From Acanthosepion pharaonis (lineage: Eukaryota > Mollusca > Cephalopoda > Sepiida > Sepiidae): a stretch of 64,000 bases of DNA. The stretch is taken from positions 7,774,501-7,838,500 of the forward strand of contig CAHIKZ030001813.1 of NCBI GenBank assembly GCA_903632075.3, written 5' to 3'. Both the position numbers and the translations under genes were made by a program. Of this stretch, positions 11,691-22,612 are shown piece after piece. A model generated the notes under the pieces. It was not told the origin of the DNA. It was given only the letters and a program-made list of their open reading frames with translations, and did not search any database. Each line of letters begins with the position of its first letter. Position 1 is the first letter of the stretch.

Positions 11691-11787
11691 CTTGGTTGGT
11701 ATTATTTAATTTTTTTCTTCCTTCCTGTCATGTCACCCATGACAGACCTTTTCTTTTCCTCATAATCTTAATTCCCCGTTAACAGTT

Positions 11788-11817
11788 CTGAGGAGAGGGA
11801 CGAAACCGGTCGACTGG
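11788..11817 (+). ncRNA. hammerhead-like core (decayed)
   Basis: CTGAGGA (fits the CUGANGA core) is followed within seven bases by CGAAAC. The next bases, CCGGTCGACTGG, form a near-perfect 12-nt palindrome, as expected for a stem III that pairs between two molecules. The base expected at the cleavage site is G and stem I pairing is absent, so it is probably inactive. Confidence 0.4.
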
Positions 11818-11902
11818 TGTGTGTTTATTTTAAACTTATCATGGCCTACAATACAACATTTCTAGTTTTAATGCCTTAATACGCTTTTGTACCGTTTCAA
11901 AC

Positions 11903-11907
<5 letters not shown>

Positions 11908-11971
<64 letters not shown>
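11908..11971. repeat. (TA)n microsatellite between two PLE fragments
   Basis: About 31 TA units. The PLE at 11972 begins at the exact end of the tract. Confidence 0.97.
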
Positions 11972-11972
<1 letters not shown>

Positions 11973-12865
11973 ATTGAGAGTCAAATACTAATATGATATA
12001 CATTGGGTCTACGAAGAATGAATTTAAAGCCAGATGGAGGCAGCATAAGTGCTCTTTCAACAATATAAATAAAAGAAATCAGATATCTCTATCTAAATAT
12101 TTTTGGCATTTGAAGGAAATGAATAAAACACCAAAATTAAAATGGAAAATTATAAACAAAACTAGAACTTGCAAAACTTAGGATGACCCATGCCCTTTAT
12201 GCCTACATGAAAAATTACACATTATTAAGTTTCTAAATAATAAAAATCTATTAAACAATAGACATGAGTTAACGGTTTTTTGCCGACATCATCAATTTTT
12301 TGCCTTGAATAATTAGCATAAAAACTAACAAACAATAAAATAATTTTAAATTCCATAGTCCTAATAAATAGTTTAAATGCCCTACCAAAAAAGATAACCC
12401 TTTATGAAGTCGTCAAAAAACAAATGTTAGCGATTCACGACACGATTCATATTTTTTATATATACAAAACCCTTTCAGAAAAAAATAAAAAATAAGAATA
12501 AAAAAATATAATAAATCTCCATCGACGCTTAACCAAACAGACTATGCGATGTCTTCTTCCGCTTTAAATTTAGACACCCCAACCTTACCCTGACTTGACA
12601 TCTGTGAATGTAACCGAAATATTGATAGAAATTAACACCTTACGCCCCTTTTTCTTTAAACAATTGCTCTAGCCTTTACCATAGAAATCTATTTTAATAA
12701 TGAATATGCTTGTACAACACGTAAATTTCAGAAATGAGTTATTCAAAAAAAAAAAAAAAAAATTCGCTTGAAGATGGAACAGAGTTTAGTACTTTAATTC
12801 AATTTAATTCTAATAATTATATTGAAGTTTTCGGCTCTTGTTTTGAAACATGAGAACTCTTATGT
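11972..12865 (+). mobile_element. 5'-truncated Penelope-like element, plus-strand copy
   Basis: The copy begins inside the GIY-YIG endonuclease immediately after (TA)n. A 62-codon frame reads MIYIGSTKNEFKARWRQHK, then SKYFWHLKE and KWKIINKTRTCKT. A stop follows, then out-of-frame CPLCLHEKLHIIK and LLNNRHELT. MIYIGSTKN is the second half of the GIY-YIG signature and the Arg of RWRQHK is the expected basic residue. The 3' untranslated part (about 12300-12865) includes CGCTTGAAGATGGAACAGAG and GTTTTGAAACATGAG. It is the mirror of the minus-strand copy that starts 18 bp later. Confidence 0.85.
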
Positions 12866-14839
12866 ATTTGATTCCAATTCGCGACATAAGAGGTTTCATG
12901 TTTCAAAACAAGAGCCGAAAACTTCAATATAATTATTTGAATTAAATTGATTTAAAGTAAGCTCTGTTCCATCTTCAAGCGAATTTTTTTTGGAATAACG
13001 TATTTCTGAAATTTACCTGTTTTAATAATTGAAATCAAAATTTCCATGGTAACACCTAGGGCGAATTGTTTAAATTGGGTAGGCGTGTGTTGGGTGTTAA
13101 TAATAAGTATCAGTATAGAGTTACTTTCATAGATGTCAAGTCAGGGAAAGGTGGGGTGTCTAAATTTGAAACGGAAAATGTATTAACACTAGTCTGGTAT
13201 GCGTGTCTATGGAGATTCTATTTATTTATTTATTTTATTTTTTTATTAAAGGGATTTGTGCATATAAAAAAAACTGCCGTAACGTTTGTTTTTTGATGAC
13301 TTCATAAAGGGTTATCTTTTTTGTAGGGTATTTAAACTATTTATTTGGACTATGAATTATGAAAGTTATTATATTGTATGCTTGTTCTTAGCTAATTATT
13401 CAAACCATGAATCTGATGATTGGGCTATGGATTAATCAAGTTATTATACTGTATGCTTGTTTTTAGCTAATTATTCAAACCATGAATCTGATGATGTCGA
13501 CAAAAACCGTTAACTCATGTCTATTGTTTAATAGATTATTATTAATTAGAAGCTTAATAATGTGCAATTTCTCATGGAGGCACAAAGGGCATGGATCATC
13601 CCAAGTTTTACATGTTCTAGCCCTGTTTATAATTTTCCATTTTACTTTAGGTGTCCTATTTGTTTCCTTCAGATGCCAAAAATATTTAGATTGGGAAGTC
13701 TGATTTCTTTTATTTATCTTATTGAAAGAGCACTTATGCTGCCTCCATCTATCTTTAAAATCATTCTTCGTGGACCCAATGTATATCATATTAGTGCTAG
13801 GACTCTCAGTGGATGATATAGTATATTGTTACACCACAGATTTAATGCAGCATTTATTTTCTAATGGGCAGTCTTCTAGGTTTCTACAATTACACAATTT
13901 TTCCCTTTTATTGCCTGATTTAAGTGCAGGGTTTTTATTAATACTATTCAGGCATGGGGGTTTGTTCAAGATCTTATTATTGTGTTTTTTTATTATACGT
14001 TCAAGATTTTCAGAGTAGCTGTAACTCAATTTTAGGTGTTCTTATTGAATATATTACTAAGCTTACTATTGGTGGGGAAGTGTTTATCAATTAGAGCTTA
14101 GAATTTCTGTCCTAGTTTAATACTAACCATTTGGTTGAACGGAGGGGTATACCAAATGATTTTTCTTTTCCTGTTTTTGTTTCTTATGGACAGTGCAATC
14201 GTCTCTATAGTTTCATTTTTATAACCACTATTTTTTAGGGCAGTGTTATAGAAGCCATTGTGTTGTTGGAATATTTCCTTGTTAGCGGAGTTAATGCTAA
14301 TTCTATTTTCTATTGACGAGGGTATATGTTTAATTATGGATGAAGGGTGGTTTCACTTCGGGTGTATATATAAAGGGTTAGCATTTGGTTTTCTATAAGG
14401 TTGGTATGTGCTGCCTGGTAAGTCCAGAGTTACGTCGAGGAAGGTTACCCTTTTCAAATTAGAAGAGACAATTATCTATAAGTTTAGTTTTTTTAAATTC
14501 ACTGAATATAATTTTTCTGATTTTGTCTATCTTAAAACTAAAAGAACTCCTCACCACCATGAGCCCGTCATCTCTATACAGTCCGATGTCCTTAATATTA
14601 GTTTCGCGGAGTGCCGTTTTTTGTACAGTATTAGAAGACCAACAAGGTCAGAAGACTCTGCAGTGTCTAATGATCCCATAGTGATGTCAAACAGGTCGTT
14701 ATTGTTTTTTATCCATTGGTCCCTATTATGAATGAGTACCGATTTCTTTGCGCTGAGGATTATATCAGTTTCTTCCTTTGTCAGGTTAGAATACACAGCA
14801 GCAAAGTCCTGGGCAGTCGTAAATAGATCCTTCGAAATT
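12866..14839 (-). mobile_element. Penelope-like element, minus-strand copy (tail-to-tail with 11972-12865)
   Basis: Transcription order runs from 14839 down to 12866. The 5' end is truncated at a short (TA)n (14838-14859), and the 3' end meets the plus-strand copy across an 18-bp centre (12866-12883). The 3' untranslated part at 12884-13474 mirrors 11972-12865 and is also shared with the copy at 56275-57000. Coding content is described separately. Confidence 0.85.
13475..14839 (-). pseudogene. PLE reverse transcriptase and GIY-YIG endonuclease relic
   Basis: The order on the minus strand matches a PLE polyprotein. The reverse transcriptase begins LTKEETDIILSAKKSVL and LFDITMGSLDTAESSDLVG (14640-14800). 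The catalytic GLYRDDGL is at 14561-14584, RVTFLDVTLDLPG near 14430-14455, and KRKIIWYTPPF near 14145-14175. Next comes the Cys-rich linker CNCRNLEDCPLENKCC (13838-13890). The GIY-YIG part follows with MIYIGSTKNDFKDRWRQHK (13733-13790), SKYFWHLKE, KWKIINRARTCKTWDDPC, PLCLHEKLHIIK and LLNNRHELTVF. At least four frameshifts and several stops break it, although the YRDD motif is intact. The N-terminal part of the reverse transcriptase is missing. In PLEs the endonuclease nicks the target and the reverse transcriptase copies the RNA onto it. Confidence 0.9.
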
Positions 14840-14859
14840 GATATATATATATATATATC
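14838..14859. repeat. short (TA)n at the PLE truncation point
   Basis: About ten TA units sit at the exact 5' end of the minus-strand PLE copy. Confidence 0.9.
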
Positions 14860-15059
14860 AGTAAATACATGACAATACCGGGCAGCTATATACTGATATA
14901 ATTAACATTATAAATGTGCTATACATTGGGGTAAGAGTGTTCCGTATCAGATAGAGCACACGCAAATATCAAAATTAACACTGGGATCAAGAACAAACGG
15001 CGACAACCTGTTTTTATGCTCAAATCAAAATGTGTTCTGTATTTTGGCGCGCCCGATGT

Positions 15060-15140
15060 CTAATCATAATAATAGTAATAATGATAGTAATAATTGTAAT
15101 AATAATTATTAATAATAATATTTATTATAATAATAATTTC
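15060..15140. repeat. (AAT)n-type imperfect microsatellite
   Basis: Interrupted AAT/ATT triplets cover the segment. Confidence 0.85.
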
Positions 15141-15239
15141 AGACATAAGATTTGCCCTCTCACAATAACTGTTAGAATAATACAAGGCACTAACTACAGG
15201 TAATGCACAACTGACAAGCAAATAAAAATAGTCGAGCCA

Positions 15240-15290
15240 AGATATAGCATGAAACATACTATCGCCGCTTTGTGTTGCCCCAGGATGAAT
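15240..15290 (+). repeat. fragment of the hammerhead-bearing repeat family H
   Basis: TATAGCATGAAAC is followed by ATACTATCGCC and TTTGTGTTG. This is the 3' half of the hammerhead found at 37599-37658 (TCTAGCATGAAAC, CTATCGCC, GAGTGTTG). The 5' half of the core is lost. Confidence 0.5.
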
Positions 15291-15362
15291 ATTTATATTC
15301 AAGTACGCTCTATTCCTAAGAATTTCAGCGATAAATATATACCGTTAGACTATATTGTCATC

Positions 15363-15365
<3 letters not shown>

Positions 15366-15442
<77 letters not shown>

Positions 15443-15485
15443 AAAAGAACAATACAAATTTTTTTAAAGTTTCCATTTTAATTTA

Positions 15486-15522
<37 letters not shown>

Positions 15523-15627
15523 GCACACACATATATATGTATTCATACATATATGATATACATATATTTATATTCATACATATATATGATATGCTTTTGT
15601 GTATATCCATCCATACAATCACAGACG

Positions 15628-15665
<38 letters not shown>
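15366..15665. repeat. three (TA)n tracts with (GT)n
   Basis: (TA)n at 15366-15421 runs into (GT)n to 15442. Further (TA)n lie at 15490-15521 and 15629-15665. Confidence 0.95.
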
Positions 15666-15667
<2 letters not shown>

Positions 15668-16060
15668 AACAAAAAATAATAAAAAAAACTCACATGGTCA
15701 GCCTGTTAATTCTTTAATTCTTTATTATATTTTGTATTTCTCGAATAAGGCGTGTGTAAACTATCCAAATTTCAGGAGCCTGAATTATTTTATCCTCAGC
15801 TTTTCGAAAATTGGAAAATATAATAAAAGTAAAAACACAGATTATCTCTCGTTTCTTTTTTATTTAATTTGAATTGGATGAACTTTTTTGCCTAAATATA
15901 ACTTTCCTATACCTAACCGTTGCCCCCGTCGCGGGTAGGCGTGAACAACAACAATTAAGAGGTGGTTCCTCGATTCTCAATTCCATTGAAAAGTGTAGAA
16001 TTTCTTTTCAAATTTATTTTCGTGCCTAGATGCATCTTTGATATAGTTTATCATCAAACC
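15666..16060. other. AT-rich sequence, no recognised feature
   Basis: Nothing recognisable between the microsatellites. Confidence 0.4.
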
Positions 16061-16065
16061 AAGGA

Positions 16066-16200
<135 letters not shown>

Positions 16201-16205
16201 CATAT

Positions 16206-17770
16206 ATACAAACAATGGGCGAAAAATATATTCGTTCACATACATTTTTAATTCATTGTATTTTCAACTAATGTATAAACATACTTTTCATATAATTAAC
16301 TGTACACAGATGCATAATAAGTAAATATGCATAGAAAGCAGAAAATAAATGCCGTTTACCCATTTTAATGGGTGAGAAAATTATTCGTACAATACAAAAA
16401 TGAATGTATAATCTTCATTTAATACTGTGCAATACAGCCATTATTTACTTTTCCAGTAACCAACCTATACTTGTAGCTCTGAATTAACAATTTGCAAATT
16501 TTAGTTGGTATTTTGTTCAATTCTCCTTCGTATATGGTCTTCAGATCCGGGATGTTTTTGGAGCTCTCGATTGCATTTGACTTTTCAAATAACGCCAAGG
16601 ATGCTTTAAATCTGGGAACTAACATGTACATCTCAGTATATTTACATTATTTTCAACAAGCCATTTGTTCGTAGATTTCATAATGTGCTCATTATCCTGT
16701 TGGAAGATCTAATTAAGAGTAAATTCAAGATTTTCAATTTAAACCGTTAAATTTTCTCCCAAATTTATTTGATATGGTGCGTAATCCATAGTACCATCTA
16801 TTACTGATATATTGCTAGTACCATTTGCAGAAAATACCCCCAAGCCACGATGCTACAACCACCAAATTTCACTGTTGGAACTGTGTTCTCCCGTTTGAAG
16901 ACATCACCACATTTCATTCATACATGATTTCTAGAATTACATAGAAACTACACAATTTTGGTTTCGTCTGTCTATAATAATCTTTCCCAATACGATCTTA
17001 CCTTATCCTTATGCTCACTGACAAATTGCAATCTGGCAACTCTGTGTCCTTTTAATAGCAATGGAGTTTTCCCAGGGAACTGTGTCTTCAGACTGTTCCT
17101 ATGAATTTCATTGCCTATTGTCCCTTTAGTGGCACATTCCTGATGAAAGTAAATCATCATGCAACTGTTCACAAGTAACCATTGAATTTTATTTTATTTG
17201 ACGCATTAATTTCCTCGAAGATCCTGAAAAATTTTCCGTGGAGCAATTGTTCTTTGTTGCTTTTCAACCGTTTTGAGTTTTGTATACCTTGCAATGAATG
17301 AACTAGTGGTACTAAATGAAATATTCAGGTTGTCTGACATTTTCCCGTAACTTTTGCCTTCTATCTATAGCTTAACAATCAATTCCTTTTGCGAATTTGT
17401 CACTTCCTTACTTCTTGTCATGATGATAATCTTCTTGCACGAATATCAATTACAGAATCCTATGTCTGTATTTTTCGGCTAAGAATAATTACTGATAACA
17501 TTATTGAAACATTCTGCAATATTCCACTTGAATAAACTAGAGGATTACAGTAATTTAAAAGTTTTAAAATCTGAAATTTGCATTGTACGAATACTTTTTT
17601 CGCCCAGTAAAATGGATAAATGTGATGTATTTTTATTAAATCATGGATATTTAGTTATTATGCAACTGTTTATAGTTAATTACATGAAAAGTATGTTTAT
17701 TCATCAGTTGGAAATACAACAAATTAAAAATTTGTATCTGTACGAATATTTGTTTTCCACACAACCTAGA
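16206..17770 (-). mobile_element. Tc1-like transposon with long inverted repeats
   Basis: Long inverted repeats flank a transposase relic: left 16206-16398, right 17577-17768, about 190 bp each at moderate identity. Matching blocks include AACATACTTTTCAT with TAATTAACT, GCATAATAA, CCATTTTA, and TATTCGTACAAT with CAAA. Within each arm a GGGCGAAAAA...ATTCGT-like motif occurs near the outer end and again at the inner end (GGGTGAGAAAATTATTCGTA). This is the IR/DR layout in which each arm holds two transposase binding sites. The left end is next to (TA)n, so the TA target duplication cannot be told apart there. Confidence 0.8.
16419..17421 (-). pseudogene. Tc1-like transposase relic
   Basis: The start ATG at 17421 opens MTRSKEVTNSQKELIVKL, then EGKSYGKMSDNLNISFSTTS, which is a helix-turn-helix DNA-binding region. 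Further on are TIGNEIHRNSLKTQFPGKTP, LLLKGHRVARLQFV, and the first catalytic aspartate in LLxTDETKIV (about 16955-16985). KCGDVFKRENTVPTVKFGG follows, then the second aspartate in FQQDNEHIMKS (about 16677-16707), then PDLKTIYEGELNKIPTKI and LLIQSYKYRL. The span of about 334 codons is full length for the family. Many stops and frameshifts make it dead, and the third acidic residue region is scrambled near 16600. It lies inside the inverted repeats at 16206-17770. Confidence 0.85.
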
Positions 17771-17810
17771 TGTGTGTGCGTGTGTGTGTGAATTACATAT
17801 TGTATTGGTC

Positions 17811-18111
17811 TGTTATAGAAACTACCCTGGGTAAGAAACTGTTATAGTGGAACACACCTATTCTATAGTTAATAGACTCTCCCACCTATAATAAGTAGGA
17901 GTAGGAGCTGTCGCTTAGTCGCTCAGAAAGTTGGGCAGTCAGTCGATGCCGGACGACCGTTAGTCGGATACTAAAGTATCAGCGACCACAACTAGATTAC
18001 TCTGCGTCATTACCTATTATATCAAGTTCCTAACGTTTTGTACGTCGAGCCTATTTTAGGACCGAAATAAATGTGAAATACATGCCTCCACTGTGAAACT
18101 ACTCTACAACA
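17811..18111 (+). mobile_element. possible solo LTR
   Basis: The segment begins TGTTATAGAAAC and ends CTCTACAACA, giving TG...CA ends. It is richer in GC than its surroundings and contains AATAAA (18065-18070) about 40 bp before the end. The sequence after it, CTTGACGACGAGGATTCG, resembles primer-binding regions after Gypsy-type LTRs (TTGGCGACGAGG). I see no second LTR and no gag/pol, so this is tentative. Confidence 0.4.
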
Positions 18112-18245
18112 CTTGACGACGAGGATTCGAACTCATACGGAGGAAAAAAATTCGTTCGCCATATACAACACTTGGCGACGAACGTATTCGGAATCATACA
18201 GAGGAAGAAAAATTTTCGTTCACTCTACAACAGAAACGGAAGAAA
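18104..18245 (+). repeat. ~61-bp tandem repeat, 2.4 units
   Basis: Units begin TACAACACTTG, then CGACGA and CATACGGAGGAA or CATACAGAGGAA, and end with TTCGTTC. Unit 1 is 18104-18163, unit 2 18164-18226, and a partial unit follows. It starts at the end of the proposed LTR. Confidence 0.7.
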
Positions 18246-18252
18246 ACGATTC

Positions 18253-19240
18253 CTTTATTATTATTATTATTATTATTGTTATTGTTATATATCCTTTGAT
18301 TTCTTGTTTGTACAAATATCTTTCCCGGTTAGAAATAACATCATGACATTTTCCACTCACCAATTAAAAAAGAAAAAACAAAAAAATACACAAACATATT
18401 TTACATAGGTAAAGAACATCATAAGGGAAGTACGCGGGAGAACAATTTTTTGTATTCCTTTAAGGCATGGACTCCCGGAATCCCTTCAATTAGACTATAT
18501 AATCATTTTTAACCAATCCGAGGGCTCCAACTAAAACAGGGATTGTTGATGTTCCCATGTGCCACATTTAGAGATTTCGATTTCAAGATCCTTGTATTTT
18601 GACAGCTTTTTGAAGATCTTCAAAGATATATTGTAGTCTGCAGGGTCTGCCATATCAATAAGGATGCAATTTTGTTTGTGGTCTCTAATAACAATGCCTG
18701 GGTGGTTAGATTTTTATTGTTCTGTCTGTGTGTATTGTGTACTCCCATAATTGTAACAGGTCTTTTCTCTGTAACCAGGTCTGGGTGCTGTTCATACCAA
18801 TTTCTTCCCGTAGAAGTTGCAGATATTCCTGTGCAGGTATTGGCCAACTCTGTTATGCTGGGTTTTATATTCACTGGGTTCCAATACCATGGAAACTGAC
18901 ACAAGATAACAAATTGTTTCTGGATATTTATCACAGAAACTGCATTTTGGGTAACACAATATTTTAGTATGTGTGTTTGATAATTTCTAGTTAACAAGCA
19001 TTGGTCCTGTGTAGCAAGGATAAAACCTTCAGTTTCAGCTTTTAACCCTGCATTATGTAGCCACTGATGAGTACGGGGTTTGTCTACATCAGCTCGTTTC
19101 GTACTGGCAGTGTATTAGCCATGAAGCATTTTATCTTGCCATCGTTTCGGTATCTGATCGTTTGCATTTGCCTTTGTTCTCTTTTTAAAGTATTTTGCAA
19201 CTTCATTCGGTGTATTGTGCCTTACTTGTATTTCTGCACC
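18253..19240 (-). pseudogene. LINE C-terminal relic with (TTA)n tail, copy A
   Basis: Read on the minus strand, coding scraps run EVAKYFKKRTKANANDQIPK and GLKAETEGFILATQDQCLL, then TRNYQTHILKYCVTQNA and NWYEQHPDLVTE. They end KLSKYKDLEIEISKM and PVLVGALGLV. This follows the C-terminal layout (Cys/His segment, then an endonuclease-like stretch, then KYxDLxxEIxKMW..PVVVGALG) that I associate with non-LTR elements carrying a restriction-like endonuclease (R2/NeSL-like). The clade is uncertain. Several frameshifts break it. A 3' untranslated part of about 170 bp ends in an (AAT)n tail, seen on the plus strand as (TTA)n at 18253-18281. Confidence 0.6.
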
Positions 19241-19261
19241 CATCTGAGACTCCATACTGAA

Positions 19262-19265
19262 CATG

Positions 19266-19311
<46 letters not shown>

Positions 19312-19729
19312 TTCTTTGATTTCTGGAGTTTAAACATTTCTTTCCGGGTCCCGCCCAGGGACCTAAGGTTAGAAATGGCATCATGACACTTTCCACTGAA
19401 AAAAAAAAAAAAAAAAATTAAATTACATAGATAAAGCCCTTCGTAAAGTGTGGGCTGTACTTGTCAGAAAAATTTTTTGTATCTCCTTGAGGCATGGACT
19501 TCCAGGAATCACTTCAATTAGTCTACTGCAATCTTTTCCAACCAGTCCTAGGGCTCCAACTACAACAGGGATTGTTGATATTCCCATATGCCACATTTTC
19601 GAGATTTCTATTTCAAGGTCCTTGTATTTTGACAGCTTTTTGAATATCTTCAAAGATACATTGCAGTCAGCAGGGATTGCCATATCAATGAGGAGGCACC
19701 GTGTTTGTTTGTGGTCTTTAATAACAATT

Positions 19730-19735
<6 letters not shown>
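19262..19735 (-). pseudogene. LINE C-terminal relic with (TTA)n tail, copy B
   Basis: An 86-codon minus-strand frame (19423-19683) reads MAIPADCNVSLKIFKKLSKY, KDLEIEISKMWHMGISTIPV and VVGALGLVGKDCSRLIEVIP, then AHTLRRALSM. It is the same C-terminal end as copy A and better preserved. Its 3' untranslated part (CATCATGACACTTTCCACTG on the plus strand) matches copy A and ends in (TTA)n at 19266-19311. The 5' truncation point at 19735 lies exactly where another (TTA)n starts. Confidence 0.65.
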
Positions 19736-19776
<41 letters not shown>

Positions 19777-19781
19777 CAAAT
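19736..19781. repeat. (TTA)n microsatellite
   Basis: About 13 TTA units follow TTATTTATT. Confidence 0.95.
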
Positions 19782-20438
19782 TTGCAGTTATTGGAATTTT
19801 CTTAAATAATTAAACTCTCTCGTGCATAATTTTTCTGTAAAATCTTCCACGACCACAATACAATTGGCAAGACTTAATTTGGACTTTTTAATGTAAGAAA
19901 AATATTTTAAACATTTTTTAATAAGATTCCATATTTTCGACTGTATCAGCTTAAAATAATATGAATTAAATAAAAATAATACCGAAAACAAAACTGGCCA
20001 CGCTTTAAATTTCTAATTACGATCCTTTAACGAATTCAAAATAATCGAGAATCTTTCCGGCAGGAAAGTTTGAAAATAAAAAGAAATGTTAAAATTCTAA
20101 TTAATTTCTAACAAATACTACACCTAAAACCAACTTAGAAAGAATTTTTACCGTATTTCTTATTACACAGTTGATTGTTTCAGGAGTATTTACTTTTTTA
20201 TGTTTTTCCTGTGTCTTATTCTTTAATTTCAATTCGATTAGCGATCGTCACAGAATGCCAAACATGACAACATTTACAGAAAGATATTAACAAAAAATGC
20301 TTGCAACACTGTGAAGAATAAATGTTCTCAATACAAAAGAGATTTCTGCCACAATTGAATGACAGACAATAGCGAAAGTACTTTTAATTAAAATATATTA
20401 GTAATTACTTTTTAATAATAGCTAAAATAATAAAATAT
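19782..20438. other. AT-rich sequence, no recognised feature
   Basis: Nothing recognisable. Confidence 0.4.
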
Positions 20439-20439
20439 A

Positions 20440-20455
20440 TATATGTAGCGTCTCT

Positions 20456-20537
<82 letters not shown>

Positions 20538-20576
20538 GTTTTGTGTGTGTGTGTGTGTGTGTGTGTTGTGTGTGTG
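20440..20576. repeat. (TA)n and (GT)n microsatellites
   Basis: Two (TA)n runs separated by an AAATA interruption (20458-20537) are followed by (GT)n to 20576. Confidence 0.95.
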
Positions 20577-22098
20577 AGCGCGTTTGTCTGTGTTGTCTTT
20601 AATGTAAATCAACGGTAAAATGAATGTATAAATGAATATATTCCTGTTTGTGCCAATTAAAAAACAAAAACTAAAAAAAGAACAAATAAATAATTTACGT
20701 GAAATTAATTTGGAAATTAATTGAAAAACCAGGCTTGCATTAACAAATAATCTTATTGTATGAAAACGGAATTCTCTATTTAAAGATTTTGCGAAATATT
20801 TAGCAACTAATCTGTTTTAGATTTTTCTACTAATTTTATGGCGTCATATTGTTTTAAAAAAAAAAAAAAGGTTTCTAATCAGGAGCTACTAAAGCCAGAG
20901 GATATGATTTATACGCAGTTACATTCAACTTTTGATTGAAGCAATCGGTACCTTCTTTCAGACTCAACATAACGACAAGAGTTAATACTTACTCGCGTAA
21001 TTCAAAGTTCCTCAACACCTTCTGCGAATACGCGAGGAATGGTATTCTCTGTTGTTGACTGGTTATTTCTTTTATTTTAATGATTTATTGGCATTTTATC
21101 GCAGCTTTAAATGGGTCATCAATTTACAGTAGTGACTCGAAACTGGGAATCGAAATAAAATACATTGACGGTGAGAATAAATTTAGCATAACTTGGACGT
21201 CAAAAAATTATACTTAAAGAACTCGCATGTTAAACGTGATATTAATATTTTTAAATCTTCTTTCTAATAACTAAAGCCAGAATTTCTTTTATATTTGTCA
21301 TTATTATAACGGCGGAATTGGAGAGAGTATAGATAAAATGTTTATTTTCCTCTTTCTATTTTCCCCACTATGTGCATTATTATAACTGTAATATAAAAAA
21401 AAAAAAACAAAACAAAAAAACATCGTATTTCACGGACGGAAAATAAATGGCTGAAAGGAAAAGAAATGACAGATATGCTTTTTTCTCAGAGAGACTTTTA
21501 TACCACTAAGACTTATACAAAACTATGTATACATATTTTACACGTGTATCACACAGGGGAAATATAACAAATATCTATACATCAAGCAGAGTGAAAGGAA
21601 AACGGAAAGATAGTATCTTACACATAACATGGAGATTGTTCTGTGTTTCTGAAGAAGCCATGTTTAGGACTCCAGCGTGTCGGATTCATCTACTACATCA
21701 CAACATACTCTAATTTCAGGAAACAGCGAGTCTTAGGTTTTCCAAAATTGAGGACTTCGAGCCGAGGTTTATTTCTATGCCTGCGAAAGATATATTCCCA
21801 AAGGGAAACGGCGCACTATGCTGTTAAGCTGTTGGGGGATGCAAATGTAACCTCAATTCAAAGCACTCAGTTCGAGCCATACAAACAACTGTTTCTTTTA
21901 GCTGTTGTAAGCGAACTGTATGATTTACTGACAACGTTCATCACTGTATAGACGTCACTAAGCAGCCGGCAAGTGACTCACAGGATATAATCGCTCTTTT
22001 TATCACTAAAATGCCAATGGTAATTTTAGCCGCTTACTTATAAGGAATTATTCGGCATCCATTGACCGAGCAACTACTCTTGTGTATTAAAGAAAATG
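20577..22098. other. AT-rich sequence, no recognised feature
   Basis: A CTGAAGAAGCC at 21648-21658 resembles the start of the hammerhead-like motifs elsewhere, but no CGAAAC follows. Plus-strand frames of 62 and 102 codons (21525-21951) match nothing I know. Confidence 0.35.
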
Positions 22099-22612
22099 TC
22101 GGCAAGATTCGAAGTGTCTAAGAATTTGGGGTTTTCCGTCTCAAAATCCAAGGTAGATAATAATTTAACTTTCGTTTCACCAGATGCATGGTAGTTAGGA
22201 ATTTGCGTTTTATGTTTTAAGATATGAGGTCGCTAGGATTTTGATTTTTGCGTCTCAAGATACGAGGTAGGTAGGAATATGAGTATTCCATCTCAAAATC
22301 CTAGGAAGCTAAAATTTGAGATTCGCTTCCGAAGATCCGAGGTAGCTTGTAAGTTGCGTTTTGCGTCTGAAGATACGAGGTAGCCTGGCATTTGTGTGTT
22401 GTCTCTCAAGATCAGAGGTAGGTAGGAATTTGATTCTTACGTCTCAAAATTGGAGGTAGCTAGAATTGTGCGTTTTGCCTCCCAAGATCTGAGGTTGCTA
22501 GCTATTTACGTTTCAAAATCATAGGTGTCTATGTACGTACGTTTTACGCCTCAATATAGGAGGTAGGTCTGAATGTTGAATCTTCAAAATATGATGGAAA
22601 GCCGGATGATTT
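22099..22612 (+). repeat. second 38-bp minisatellite, old and diverged
   Basis: About 13 units of 36-39 bp lie head to tail. The best unit is GTCTCAAGATACGAGGTAGG followed by TAGGAATATGAGTATTCC. GAGGTAG and TTGCGTTTTGC recur in register. Units are far more diverged than in the 1.86-5.14 kb array and share no sequence with it. Confidence 0.85.

Noticed and set aside
19060..19080. CTGATGAGTACGGGGTTTG as a hammerhead
   Set aside because: No GAAA follows stem II and the bases belong to the coding part of a LINE relic.
21648..21672. CTGAAGAAGCCATG as another hammerhead-like motif
   Set aside because: No CGAAAC follows at the right distance; at best a fully decayed copy.
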